Shown here one piece after another: positions 1 to 12,400 of a stretch of 64,000 bases of DNA; the first letter of the stretch is position 1, and each line of letters opens with the position of its first letter. The translations under genes and the position numbers were made by a program. Below the pieces are notes generated by a model. The model made no database searches. It was not told where the DNA came from and worked only from the letters and a program-made list of their open reading frames with translations. The stretch is from Mactromeris polynyma (taxonomy: Eukaryota; Mollusca; Bivalvia; Venerida; Mactridae), in the NCBI GenBank assembly GCA_032209605.1, contig JASFXZ010000033.1, positions 2,535,001-2,599,000 of the forward strand, given 5' to 3'.

Positions 1-2098
1 ATATGGGAGTCTAGTTGTCCGATATGAGAGTCTAGTTGTCCGATATGGGAGGCTAGTTGTCCGATATGGGAGTCTAGTTGTCCGATATGGGAGGCTAGTT
101 GTCCGATATGGGAGGCTAGTTGTCCGATATGAGAGTCTAGTTGTCCGATATGGGAGGCTAGTTGTCCGATATGGGAGGCTAGTTGTCTGATATGGGAGGC
201 TAGTTGTCTGATATGAGAGTCTAGTTGTCCGATATGGGAGTCTAGTTGTCCGATATGGGAGGCTAGTTGTCCGATATGAGAGTCTAGTTGTCTGATATGG
301 GAGGCTAGTTGTCCGATATGGGAGTCTAGTTGTCCGATATGGGAGGCTAGTTGTCCGATATGGGAGGCTAGTTGTCCGATATGGGAGTCTAGTTGTCCGA
401 TATGGGAGGCTAGTTGTCCGATATGGGAGGCTAGTTGTCCGATATGGGAGGCTAGTTGTCCGATATGGGAGGCTAGTTGTCCGATATGAGAGGCGAGTTG
501 TCCGATATGGGAGGCTAGTTGTCCGATATGGGAGGCTAGTTGTCCGATATGGGAGGCTAGTTGTCCGATATGGGAGGCTAGTTGTCCGATATGGGAGGCT
601 AGTTGTCCGATATGGGAGTCTAGTTGTCCGATATGGGAGGCTAGTTGTCCGATATGGGAGGCTAGTTGTCCGATATGGGAGGCTAGTTGTCCGATATGGG
701 AGGCTAGTTGTCCGATATGGGAGGCTAGTTGTCCGATATGGGAGTCTAGTTGTCCGATATGGGAGGCTAGTTGTCCAATATGGGAGGCTAGTTGTCCGAT
801 ATGGGTGTCTAGTTGTCCGATAAGGGAGTCTAGTTGTCCGATATGAGAGTCTAGTTGTCCAATATTGGAGGCTAGTTGTCCGATATGGGAGTCTAGTTGT
901 CCGAGGGAGGCTAGTTGTCCGATATGGGAGGCTAGTTGTCCGATATGGGAGTCTAGTTGTCCGATAAGGGAGTCTAGTTGTCCGATATGGGAGGCTAGTT
1001 GTCCAATATGGGAGTCTAGTTGTCCAATATGGGAGGCTAGTTGTCCGATATGGGAGTCTAGTTGTCCGATATGGGAGTCTAGTTGTCCAATATGGGAGGC
1101 TAGTTGTCCGATATGGGAGTCTAGTTGTCAGATATGGGAGTCTAGTTGTCCGATATGGGAGTCTAGTTGTCCGATATGGGAGGCTAGTTGTCCGATATGG
1201 GAGTCTAGTTGTCCGATATGGGAGGCTAGTTGTCCAATATGGGAGTCTAGTTGTCCGATAAGGGAGGCTAGTTGTCCGATATGGGAGTCTAGTTGTCCGA
1301 TAAGGGAGGCTAGTTGTCCGATATGGGAGTCTAGTTGTCCGATAAGGGAGTCTAGTTGTCCGATATGGGAGGCTAGTTGTCCAATATGGGAGTCTAGTTG
1401 TCCAATATGGGAGGCTAGTTGTCCGATATGGGAGTCTAGTTGTCCAATATGGGAGTCTAGTTGTCCAATATGGGAGGCTAGTTGTCCGATATGGGAGTCT
1501 AGTTGTCCGATATGGGAGTCTAGTTGTCCAATATGGGAGTCTAGTTGTCCGTTAAGGGAGGCTAGTTGTCCGATAAGGGAGGCTAGTTGTCCAATATGGG
1601 AGTCTAGTTGTCCGTTAAGGGAGGCTAGTTGTCCGATAAGGGAGGCTAGTTGTCCGATATGGGAGTCTAGTTGTCCGATAAGGGAGGCTAGTTGTCCGGT
1701 AAGGGAGGCTAGTTGTCCATTAAGGGAGTCTAGTTGTCTGATATGGGAGGCTAGTTGTCCGATATGGGAGGCTAGTTGTCCGATATGGGAGTCTAGTTGT
1801 CCGATATGGGAGGCTAGTTGTCCGATATGGGAGTCTAGTTGTCCGATAAGGGAGGCTAGTTGTCCGATAAGGGAGGCTAGTTGTCCGATAAGGGAGGCTA
1901 GTTGTCCAATATGGGAGGCTAGTTGTCCGATATGGGTGTCCAGTTGTCCGATATGGGAGTCTAGTTGTCAGATATGGGAGTCTAGTTGTCTGATATGGGA
2001 GTCTAGTTGTCAGATATGGGAGTCTAGTTGTCCGATATGGGAGTCTAGTTGTCCGATATGGGAGGCTAGTTGTCCGATATGGGAGGCTAGTTGTCCGA
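1..2098. repeat. 21-bp minisatellite, about 100 copies
   Basis: Continuous head-to-tail array of a 21-bp unit (core GGAGGCTAGTTGTCCGATAT plus one base). The window starts inside it, so its true length is unknown. Main variants are GGCTAG/GTCTAG, CCGATA/CCAATA, and ATATGG/ATAAGG/ATATGA. Because 21 is divisible by 3, a heptapeptide frame (S-S/A-C-P-I-W/R-E) stays open from 865 to the array end and runs into unique sequence before a stop at 2217. Copies before 865 carry TGG-to-TGA changes that close this frame at least six times. No splice signals or start context support translation. It is read as satellite, not gene. Confidence 0.97.
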
Positions 2099-2722
2099 GA
2101 AAATTTATTGACTTTGAATTGTCACCAATTTCAAGCCATTGTAAATGCATGATTTTTGTTCAATGTTTAGAATGTTCAATGTTAATTAGCTTTAAAAACA
2201 GACTTGTCCTGAACTAACTTCAACTCAACTGTTGGTAGCCCGAATCAGCAATTACACTTGTCCGGGATGTTGGGCTAGTGGATTTCTGAGAGCTCTGACC
2301 TGTTTATGTCATGATGTTACATCTGTTGTATGTCCGTCTGTCTGCTACAAAAACAATTATGCTCCTTTTTACCACTGGAACATTAATACATAAATGAAAT
2401 ATTAAATGAAGGCGATCACAAGATTTTTATGTAGTGTAAAATTAATACACTCAAATGTTCTCTGTAAATATCATATTTAATATGTAGAAAAGCTCCCAAA
2501 AGTGTTAGTAATGTAGTAAAAATATGCTGTTGTAGAGGAGGAATGTAATTACTACATATCATCTTCATAAAATAATGACTTTATTATCATTTATATCTGA
2601 TGCTAAACCAATACAAATACTTTATATGTTTTCAAATTTCTGACATTATGAATAAGTCTGGAGGCAAGTCCCGATCATAGAATGGTTGTTAACATGCCGT
2701 AATTTATTTATTACATAATGTA
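2099..2722. other. Unique AT-rich non-coding stretch
   Basis: No reading frame of note, RNA gene or repeat is seen. It separates the 21-bp array from the first MITE. Confidence 0.6.
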
Positions 2723-2888
2723 TACAGTAAAACCTCACTTAAAGACCACCTTAATAATAAGACCACCTCAAAATTATGAACAAAATGTTCAAATCCGTTT
2801 TCAGTGTTTTGCTCTTTATTAAACCTCAATATTAGGACCACCTCAATATTAGGACCAGTTTCAAGTGTATTATTGAGGTTTTACTGTA
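2723..2888. mobile_element. MITE, TACAGTAAAACCTC family (copy 1)
   Basis: The 166-bp element begins TACAGTAAAACCTCACTT and ends with the inverted counterpart TGAGGTTTTACTGTA. TA followed by CAGT at both ends is the usual border of Tc1/mariner derivatives. The interior has a 17-bp periodicity (GACCACCTTAATAATAA, then CTCAATATTAGGACCAC twice). It has no coding capacity. Related copies lie at 24326-24500 and 56014-56263. Confidence 0.8.
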
Positions 2889-3680
2889 CATAAGATCCAG
2901 TGTTTTGGGAATTTATGTACTGGATAACATGGAATAAAAGATCGGTCTGAAATCACCGTCTGCAGGAGAGGAGATAGATGAGTCTACCTAATTTGCCAAA
3001 AATATAAGGCTATTTAGTTCTTTCCTCTGATTCTCATAGATAGCAGCAAGAATATGTTATTGAAACAGATCTGTAAACTTGAAAGGCAATCTATGTACAC
3101 TTATTTGTTTGTGGCGCTGCTACAGACACGTGGAAATTTGCAAAATTTATTTTTTTGTCTTCTGTGCTGGATTTTAACTTGTATTATATTTCTAAAGATC
3201 AAATCTTACAAATTCTAAAAATTGACCTACTTATACGTGTATGTGAAAATTATGGACTGGATTTTTGCAAGAAAACAATTCTTTAAGAATGGCCTTAAAG
3301 GCTTCTGAAAAGATTGAAGATTTTTTATAAATCCTACTGACTGTATGTTTTTATTTCTGATCACCCAGTCGTTAACTGACAGCCAAAAATAATATTTGTT
3401 CAGGTTTCTGCTTTCTGAAAACAGTTGTCTATGTTGCTCGGCAACACTTGTTGTACTGTTCACAAATAAACATGTAAATGAGTTGCCTTGATTGAAGTTT
3501 TCCAAATTAATATGAAAAATTTATTATGCCATCCATATAAATTGTTTGGCCTTTATCCAACCTAGCAAAACTTTTATAGTCAGTTAAAGGTAGGGAGATC
3601 ATTAACTTCATTTTGCATTTAACTGTCAACTATTAATATGCTCCACCATATATTTTCCTCTCTATTTAATACATTTAGTG
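2889..3680. other. Unique stretch with a weak minus-strand frame
   Basis: Mostly AT-rich sequence. A 92-codon frame on the minus strand (3505 to 3227) has unremarkable composition and no recognisable domain. I saw no convincing splice sites and regard it as chance. Confidence 0.5.
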
Positions 3681-5108
3681 TAAGAACTGTTCTATAAGTG
3701 TGCAGCTTGTGTGAGTGTAGTTCTATAAGTGTGCAGCTTGTGTGAGTACTGTTCTATCAGTGTGCAGCTTGTGTGAGTACTGTTCTATAAGTGTGCAGCT
3801 TGTGTGAGTGTAGTTCTATAAGTGTGCAACTTGTGTTAGTACTGTTCTACAAGTGTGCAGCTTGTGTGAGTACAGTTCTATAAGTGTGCAGCTTGTGTGA
3901 GTACTGTTCTATAAGTGTGCAGCTTGTGTGAGTGTAGTTCTATAAGTGTGCAGCTTGTGTAAGTACTGTTCTATAAGTGTGCAGCTTGTGTGAGTACTGT
4001 GATATAAGTGTGCAGCTAGTGTGAGTACTGTTATATAAGTGTGCAGCTTGTGTGAGTACTGTTCTATAAGTGTGCAGCTTGTGTGAGTACTGTTCTATAA
4101 TTGTGCAGCTTGTGTGAGTACTGTTCTATAATTGTGCAGCTTGTGTGAGTACTGTTCTATAATTGTGCAGCTTGTGTAAATACTGTTCTATAAGTGTGCA
4201 GCTTGTGTGAGTGTAGTTCTATAAGTGTGCAGCTAGTGTGAGTACTGTTATATAAGTGTGCAGCTTGTGTGAGTACTGTTCTATAAGTGTGCAGCTTGTG
4301 TGAGTACTGTTCTATAAGTGTGCAGCTTGTGTGATTATAGTTCTATAAGTGTGCAGCTTGTGTGAGTACTGTTCTATAAGTGTGCAGCTTGTGTGAGTGT
4401 AGTTCTATAAGTGTGCAGCTTGTGTGAGTATTGTTCTATAAGTGTTCAGCCTGTGTGAGTGTAGTTCTATAAGTGTGCAGCCTGTGTGAGTGTAGTTCTA
4501 TAAGTGTGCAGCTTGTGTGAGTGTAGTTCTATAAGTGTGCAGCTAGTGTGAGTGTAGTTCTATAAGTGTGCAGCTAGTGTGAGTAGTTATATAAGTGTGC
4601 AGCTAGTGTGAGTACTGTTCTATAAGTGTGCAGCTTGTGTGAGTACTGTTCTATAAGTGTGCAGCTTGTGTGAATGTAGTTCTATAAGTGTGCAGCTAGT
4701 GTGAGTACTGTTCTATAAGTGTGCAACTTGTGTGAGTGTAGTTCTATAAGTGTGCAGCTAGTGTGAGTACTGTTATATAAGTGTGCAGCTTGCATGAGTG
4801 TAGTTCTATAAGTGTGCAGCTTGTGTGAGTGTAGTTCTATAAGTGTGCAGCTAGTGTGAGTACTGTTCTATAAGTGTGCAGCTTGTGTGAGTGTAGTTCT
4901 TTAAGTGTGCAGCTAGTGTGAGTACTGTTATATAAGTGTGCAGCTTGTGTGAGTGTAGTTCTATAAGTGTGCAGCTTGTGTGAGTACTGTTATATAAGTG
5001 TGCAGCTTGTGTGAGTACTGTTCTATAAGTGTGCAGCTTGTGTGAGTGTAGTTCTATAAGTGTGCAGCTTGTGTGAGTGTAGTTCTATAAGTGTACAGCT
5101 AGTGATTA
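3681..5108. repeat. 31-bp minisatellite, about 46 copies
   Basis: The unit contains GTTCTATAAGTGTGCAGCTT followed by GTGTGAGTACT or GTGTGAGTGTA. Starts 31 bp apart are seen, for example at 3689 and 3720. Variants include AGCTTG/AGCTAG, TTCTATAAG/TTATATAAG and a run with TATAATTG near 4100-4180. The unit is not a multiple of three and no frame stays open. Confidence 0.96.
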
Positions 5109-5475
5109 TGAATTTACTATCAATCTATCTATAGCACCAATCTCTCAACAACAGCCAGATTTGCAGGCTGCACTGAACATGTTACGCTGTTCTGTTACAT
5201 ACAAGTTGTAAACACATTTTGTCATAGCAATTTTATGCATGCCTCCTTACTATGTATCTGTCTTATGTTATTCTGTGTCGTACCGACATACCGCAACAAG
5301 TTGTTGATCGATGTAAATGTGCCTCACGAAATGTCTACGATCTATACTTGTCACCCTTTATGACTTCTAGTCATTGATAACAATTGTCTCATTTCCATAG
5401 AAATAACATGCCAACCTGTTGTCAGTCCAATATCTTGTACCTTCAGTGATGCATACCAATTTGTGTAAATTGTTC
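5109..5475. other. Short unique spacer
   Basis: Unique sequence between two arrays with nothing recognisable. It includes a few CpG-containing words (TCGTACCGACATACCGC at about 5277). Confidence 0.5.
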
Positions 5476-5872
5476 GAGACAAAACACTATATTGAGGGTT
5501 GATGCAAAAGCTGTGTGTACAATATTGATGAAGACAAAACACTCTATTGAGGGTTGATGCAAACATTATGTGTAATTGATGAAGACAAAACACTCTATTG
5601 AGGGTTGATGCAAAAGTTGTGTGTAAATTGATGAAGACAAAACACTCTATTGCAGGTTGTTGTAAAAGCTGTGTATACAATATTAATGACAAAACACTCT
5701 ATTGAGGGTTGATGCAAATGTTATGTGTAATTGATGAAGACAACACTCTATTGAGGGTTGATGCAAAAGTTGTGCGTAAATTGATGAAGACAAAACACTC
5801 TATTGAGGGTTGATGCAAAAGTTGTGTGTAAATTGATGAAGACAAAACACTCTATCAAGGGTTGTTGCAAAA
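5476..5872. repeat. Degenerate ~52-bp tandem repeat, 8 copies
   Basis: Copies of GACAAAACACTCTATTGAGG plus GTTGATGCAAAAGTTGTGTG begin near 5476, 5530, 5581, 5633, 5688, 5739, 5789 and 5841, so spacing varies between 50 and 55 bp. The minus-strand frame at 5692-5351 is a translation of this repeat and is not a gene. Confidence 0.92.
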
Positions 5873-6929
5873 CTTTTGCTTCTGCATCTGCTTCTTTACC
5901 AGAACTTTGTTGCAATAGTTTTGTGACAAAATCTTGAATATTTTATGAACCTCATGGATATGGTGATGAGATTTGACAGAATTGTCTGACTTGCTGGTTT
6001 CTAAAGTTAATAATATAATTGAAAAGAACATGGTCAGAGGGCATAAAACTTTATCTTCAATTTTGAATCTCAATTTTAGTGTTTACAGAATGATACAACA
6101 ACATACATCGTTTTTATTTTCAAGGGAAGTTAATGTAATATATTATTCAGTTTTAATATTGTAAGATTTGTTTCCCTTGGAGATTTGTGAAACTGAATGA
6201 GAATGGCAGTATTAATTGTCATTATGTTGACAAATTGATAAAAAAAATAAACTTTTTAAAATATCTTCAATTTAACTAAGTACTGTCCCCATTAATTGAA
6301 ATTGGTATTATTTGTCTCCCTTGAACATTGTTTTATGATATCACTAATAAATCAGTTATTGACTGAGAATTAACTAAGGAAGTTTTACCTGAACATAAAA
6401 TACTTGAGTTGTCTTGTTTGCGGTCAAGTATTTGATAAAACCTCTATGTTCAGAGATTCTTCTTAAATTGTGTAAATTAAATTCTTGCCTGATTAATTCA
6501 GTTATCAGGATATGTTTACAAAGTGGTAATTAAACCATAAATACATCATTGAGTCATTAATTTTTATGCACTTATCCAGTTTTGTGTACTTACTGTCACT
6601 TACCTGGTAATTTTGTAACCTTGGAGAAAATTCCATGGGTCAAACTGAACCAACCAGTAAATAAAGTTTTATGAATGGATTTGATATTGAAACCACAAAT
6701 ATTTCAAGCGTACTTTGTATGCATGTATACCCAAAATGATTTTCCACTGCAACCACCAGATTTGCTTGTCTCACTTCTTCATGTTTCACTTATAAACATT
6801 TTGTGGAAATGAATGTTTAATATATTTAACATTTTTGTGACAAATTTATAATCCCCTGCCCTCTATTGTGATCTGGATTTTTTGGTTCTTTATGAATAAT
6901 TGCTGTCTTCTGTCACTATTCTACTTTGT
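5873..6929. other. Unique AT-rich stretch
   Basis: No credible gene. It contains scattered copies of the motif CAAGGGAAGT/ACTTCCCTTG (about 6120, 6170 and 6315), which recurs throughout the window. Confidence 0.5.
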
Positions 6930-8172
6930 GGTTGGTACTGTGGTTGTTGTTGGTGGTAGTGACACTGTGGTCATCGTTGTTGTTGACACTGGTTGTTGTT
7001 GACACTGTGGTTGTTGTTGACACTGTGGTTGTTGTTGGTGGAAGTGACACTGGTCATCATTGTTGTTGTTGACACTGGTTGTTGTTGACACTGGTTGTTG
7101 TTGGTGATAGTGACACTGTGGTCATCGTTGTTGTTGACACTGGTTGTTGTTGGCACTGTGGTTGTTGTTGGTGGAAGTCACACTGTGGTCATCATTGTTG
7201 TTGTTGGCACTGTGGTTGTTGTTGGTGGAAGTCACACTGGTCATCATTGTTGTTGTTGGCACTGTGGTTGTTGTTGGTGGAAGTGACACTGTGGTGATCA
7301 TTGTTGTTGTTGGCACTGTGGTTGTTGTTAGTGGAAGTCACACTGTGGTCATCATTGTTGTTGTTGAGACTTGTTGTTGTTGGCACTGTGGTTGTTGTTG
7401 GTGGAAGTGACACTGTGATCATCATTGTTGTTGTTGAGACTTCTTGTTGTTGGCACTGTGGTAGTTGTTGGTGGAAGTCACACTGGTCATCATTATTGTT
7501 GTTGACACTGGTTGTTGTTGGCACTGTGGTTGTTGTTGGTGGAAGTGACACTGTGGTCATTGTTGTTGTTGTTGACACTTGTTGTTGTTGGCACTGTGGT
7601 TGTTGTTGGTGGAAGTGACAATGTGGTCATCATTGTTGTTGTTGGCACTTGTTGTTGTTGGCACTGTGGTTGTTGTTGGTGGAAGTGACAATGTGGTCAT
7701 CATTGTTGTTGTTGGCACTTGTTGTTGTTGGCACTGTGGTTGTTGTTGATGGAAGTGACACTGGTCATCATTGTTGTTGTTGAGACTTGTTGTTGTTGGC
7801 ACTGTGGTTGATGTTGATGGAAGTGACACTGGTCATCATTGTTGTTGTTGGCACTTGTTGTTGTTGGCACTGTGGTTGTTGTTGATGGAAGTGACACTGG
7901 TCATCATTGTTGTTGTTGACACTGGTTGTTGTTGGCACTGTGGTTGTTGTTGGTGGAAGTCACACTGTGGTCATCATTGTTGTTGTTGACACTGGTTGTT
8001 GTTGGCACTGTGGTTGTTGTTGTTGGAAGTGACACTGTGGTCATCATTGTTGGTTGTGGCACTGATCGAGTGTTGTTGGCACTGTGGTTGTTGGTGGTGG
8101 AAGTTGCACTGTGGTCATCATTGTTGTTGTTGAGACTGGTTGTTGTTGGCACTGTTCTTGTTGCTTCTGTTG
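6930..8172. repeat. 54-bp GTT-rich minisatellite, about 23 units
   Basis: A compound array built on a 54-bp cycle: GGCACTGTGGTTGTTGTTGG, then TGGAAGTGACACTGTGGTCA, then TCATTGTTGTTGTT. Partial units lacking the middle or the (GTT)n block are common. G-rich on the + strand and CAA-rich on the other. Because 54 is divisible by 3 and the core is (GTT)n, frames are open on both strands at once (Val/Leu/Trp/Cys-rich forward; Asn/Thr/Gln-rich reverse). This is a compositional artefact. Confidence 0.93.
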
Positions 8173-8970
8173 TTTATATAAAATGAATAATTATTATTAT
8201 TAGCTACATAACTGCTCTCTTCATATACATGTATAGGCCCATTGTAAGTTGACCACATTCTACAAACTCTTACAACCTACCTGTGTATCTGTGGCTGGTG
8301 TGTGCACAATGTTCTGGCTGCTTTCTCTTGTTTAATGCACTTCTTGTTTCAAAACAATGCTTTATCAGCTTTCAGCAGATTAGAAAATGCAAAAAATCAA
8401 CTGTTGCTTGTTAAATGGGATTTTAAGAGCACTTAATGATGATAACATTGCATCATTAGTTGACTAATGGCTCTTCAATTTTTGGAGGTAAAAAAATCAG
8501 GTGTTTTGAATGCACTAAATTAACATTTAGGTATTTTTGCCAACAATTAAGAACTCGTTACAACCTATGCAGCGTAAACGTATTATAAATCCTTAAGTGT
8601 GAAAGTATAATTATTATTATGACATTTTAAATATTGCAATAATAATGAAGCTGATTTATAAACAAATTTTTTTTCACTGCTTACTATATTTTCCTACTGT
8701 GATATTCTCAAAAATGTTAGCACTTGTTCTCATCTTGTTCAGTTTGATATTGTTAATTCCTTGTTACATTGGTGTCTAAGTTGAATATAAGTATGTGAGT
8801 GAGTAGATGAGTACATGGCATGTTGTTTGTTTATTTATTTAATTATTAAAAGTAAACTAAACACGTATTGTTTTGTTGTCACTGTGACGTAGATTTAACA
8901 AAAGTATAATTCGTTCTTATATTTTGTCACAGAGTTTTTCAAAGAACCCCAGTCACAGTGTACTGACTGA
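8173..8970. other. Unique AT-rich spacer
   Basis: No gene, RNA or element recognised. Short TTATTATTATT runs occur at about 8190 and 8610. Confidence 0.5.
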
Positions 8971-9384
8971 GTAGCAGATAGTGTAGATCTCGTATGCTCA
9001 GACTATATAAATGGGCTGGCTGAATCAGATCTATGCTGGGTAGCAGACAGTGTAGATCTCGTATGCTCAGACTATATAAATGGGCTGGCTGAATCAGATC
9101 TATGCTGGGTAGCAGACAGTGTAGATCTCGTATGCTCAGACTATATAAATGGGCTGGCTGAATCAGATCTATGCTGGGTAGCAGACAGTGTAGATCTCGT
9201 ATGCTCAGACTACATAAATGGGCTGGCTGAATCAGATCTATGCTGGGTAGCAGACAGTGTAGATCTCGTATGCTCAGACTATATAAATGGGCTGGCTGAA
9301 TCAGATCTATGCTGGGTAGCAGACAGTGTAGATCTCGTATGCTCAGACTATATAAATGGGCTGGCTGAATCAGATCTATGCTGG
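8971..9384. repeat. 69-bp tandem repeat, 6 near-identical copies
   Basis: The unit begins GTAGCAGACAGTGTAGATCT and ends TGAATCAGATCTATGCTGG. Six copies follow at exact 69-bp steps (8971, 9040, 9109, 9178, 9247, 9316). Only isolated differences are seen (GCAGATA in copy 1, ACTACATA in copy 4), so expansion or homogenisation is recent. It lies 45 bp before the giant 30-bp array. Confidence 0.96.
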
Positions 9385-9429
9385 GTTAAAACAGCATGAT
9401 AATTTGCGTTACAATGTATTGCAAACTTT

Positions 9430-12400
9430 AATGAAGACTGCTTCTACAGTATATACTTGAATGAAGACTGCTTCTACAGTATATACTTGAATGAAGACCG
9501 CTTCTACAGGATATACTTGAAAGAAGACTGCTTCTACAGTATATACTTGAATGAAGACTACTTCTACAGTATATACTTGAATGAAGACTGCTTCTACAGT
9601 ATATACTTGAATGAAGACTGCTTCTACAGTATATACTTGAATGAAGACTGCTTCTACAGTGTATACTTGAATGAAGACTGCTTCTACAGTATATACTTGA
9701 ATGAAGACTGCTTCTACAGTATATACTTGAATGAAGACTGCTTCTACAGTATATACTTGAATGAAGACTGCTTCTACAGTATATACTAGAATGAAGACTG
9801 CTTCTACAGTATATACTTGAATGAAGACTGCTTCTACAGTATATACTAGAATGAAGACTGCTTCTACTGTATATACTTGAATGAAGACTGCTTCTACAGT
9901 ATATACTAGAATGAAGACTGCTTCTACTGTATATACTTGAATGAAGACTGCTTCTACTGTATATACTAGAATGAAGACTGCTTCTACAGTATATACTTGA
10001 ATGAAGACTGCTTCTACAGTATATACTAGAATGAAGACTGCTTCTACTGTATATACTTGAATGAAGACTGCTTCTACAGTATATACTTGAATGAAGACTG
10101 CTTCTACAGTATATACTTGAATGAAGACTGCTTCTACAGTATATACTTGAATGAAGACTGCTTCTACAGTATATACTTGAATGAAGACTGCTTCTACAGT
10201 ATATACTTGAATGAAGACTGCTTCTACAGTATATACTTGAATGAAGACTGCTTCTACAGTATATACTTGAATGAAGACTGCTTCTACTGTATATACTTGA
10301 ATGAAGACTGCTTCTACAGGATATACTTGAATGAAGACTGCTTCTACAGAATATACTTGAATGAAGACTGCTTCTACAGTATATACTTGAATGAAGACTG
10401 CTTCTACAGAATATACTTGAATGAAGACTGCTTCTACAGTATATACTTGAATGAAGACTGCTTCTACAGTATATACTTGAATGAAGACTACTTCTACAGT
10501 ATATACTTGAATGAAGACTGCTTCTACAGTATATACTTGAATGAAGACTGCTTCTACAGTGTATACTTGAATGAAGACTGCTTCTACAGTATATACTTGA
10601 ATGAAGACTGCTTCTACAGTATATACTTGAATGAAGACTGCTTCTACTGTATATACTTGAATGAAGACTGCTTCTACAGTATATACTTGAATGAAGACTG
10701 CTTCTACAGTATATACTTGAATGAAGACTGCTTCTACAGTATATACTTGAATGAAGACTGCTTCTACTGTATATACTTGAATGAAGACTGCTTCTACAGT
10801 ATATACTTGAATGAAGACTGCTTCTACAGTATATACTTGAATGAAGACTGCTTCTACAGTATATACTTGAATGAAGACTGCTTCTACAGGATATACTTGA
10901 ATGAAGACTGCTTCTACAGTATATACTTGAATGAAGACTGCTTCTACAGTATATACTTGAATGAAGACTGCTTCTACAGGATATACTTGAATGAAGACTG
11001 CTTCTACAGGATATACTAGAATGAAGACTGCTTCTACAGTATATACTTGAATGAAGACTGCTTCTACAGGATATACTTGAATGAAGATTACTTCTACAGT
11101 ATATACTTGAATGAAGACTGCTTCTACAGTGTATACTTGAATGAAGACTGCTTCTACAGTATATACTTGAATGAAGACTGCTTCTACAGTATATACTTGA
11201 ATGAAGACTGCTTCTACAGGATATACTTGAATGAAGACTGCTTCTACAGGATATACTTGAATGAAGACTGCTTCTACAGTATATACTTGAATGAAGACTG
11301 CTTCTACAGTATATACTTGAATGAAGACTGCTTCTACAGTATATACTTGAATGAAGACTGCTTCTACAGTATATACTTGAATGAAGACTGCTTCTACAGT
11401 ATATACTAGAATGAAGACTGCTTCTACAGTATATACTTGAATGAAGACTGCTTCTACAGGATATACTTGAATGAAGACTGCTTCTACAGGATATACTAGA
11501 ATGAAGACTGCTTCTACAGTATATACTTGAATGAAGACTGCTTCTACTGTATATACTTGAATGAAGACTGCTTCTACAGAATATACTTTGAATGAAGACT
11601 GCTTCTACAGTATATACTAGAATGAAGACTGCTTCTACAGTATATACTTGAATGAAGACTGCTTCTACAGTATATACTTGAATGAAGACTGCTTCTACAG
11701 TATATACTTGAATGAAGACTACTTCTACAGTATATACTTGAATGAAGACTGCTTCTACAGTATATACTTGAATGAAGACTACTTCTACAGTATATACTTG
11801 AATGAAGACTGCTTCTACAGGATATACTTGAATGAAGACTGCTTCTACAGTATATACTTGAATGAAGACTACTTCTACAGTATATACTTGAATGAAGACT
11901 GCTTCTACAGGATATACTTGAATGAAGACTGCTTCTACAGTATATACTTGAATGAAGACTGCTTCTACAGTATATACTTGAATGAAGACTGCTTCTACAG
12001 TATATACTTGAATGAAGACTGCTTCTACAGTATATACTTGAATGAAGACTGCTTCTACAGGATATACTTGAATGAAGACTGCTTCTACAGGATATACTTG
12101 AATGAAGACTGCTTCTACAGGATATACTTGAATGAAGACTGCTTCTACAGTATATACTTGAATGAAGACTGCTTCTACTGTATATACTTGAATGAAGACT
12201 GCTTCTACAGTATATACTTGAATGAAGACTGCTTCTACAGGATATACTTGAATGAAGACTGCTTCTACAGAATATACTTGAATGAAGACTACTTCTACAG
12301 TGTATACTTGAATGAAGACTGCTTCTACAGTATATACTTGAATGAAGACTGCTTCTACAGTATATACTTGAATGAAGACTGCTTCTACAGTGTATACTTG

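Noticed and set aside
865..2217. 450-codon forward frame (heptapeptide repeat)
   Set aside because: It is a translation of the 21-bp array, begins at TTG inside the repeat, and is closed by TGA variants upstream. No splice or start context.
3227..3505. 92-codon minus-strand gene
   Set aside because: Composition is ordinary for AT-rich random sequence, with no domain, splice sites or promoter seen.
6971..8186. Many overlapping frames on both strands rich in Val/Leu or Asn/Thr/Gln
   Set aside because: GTT/CAA-rich 54-bp array leaves frames open on both strands at once.
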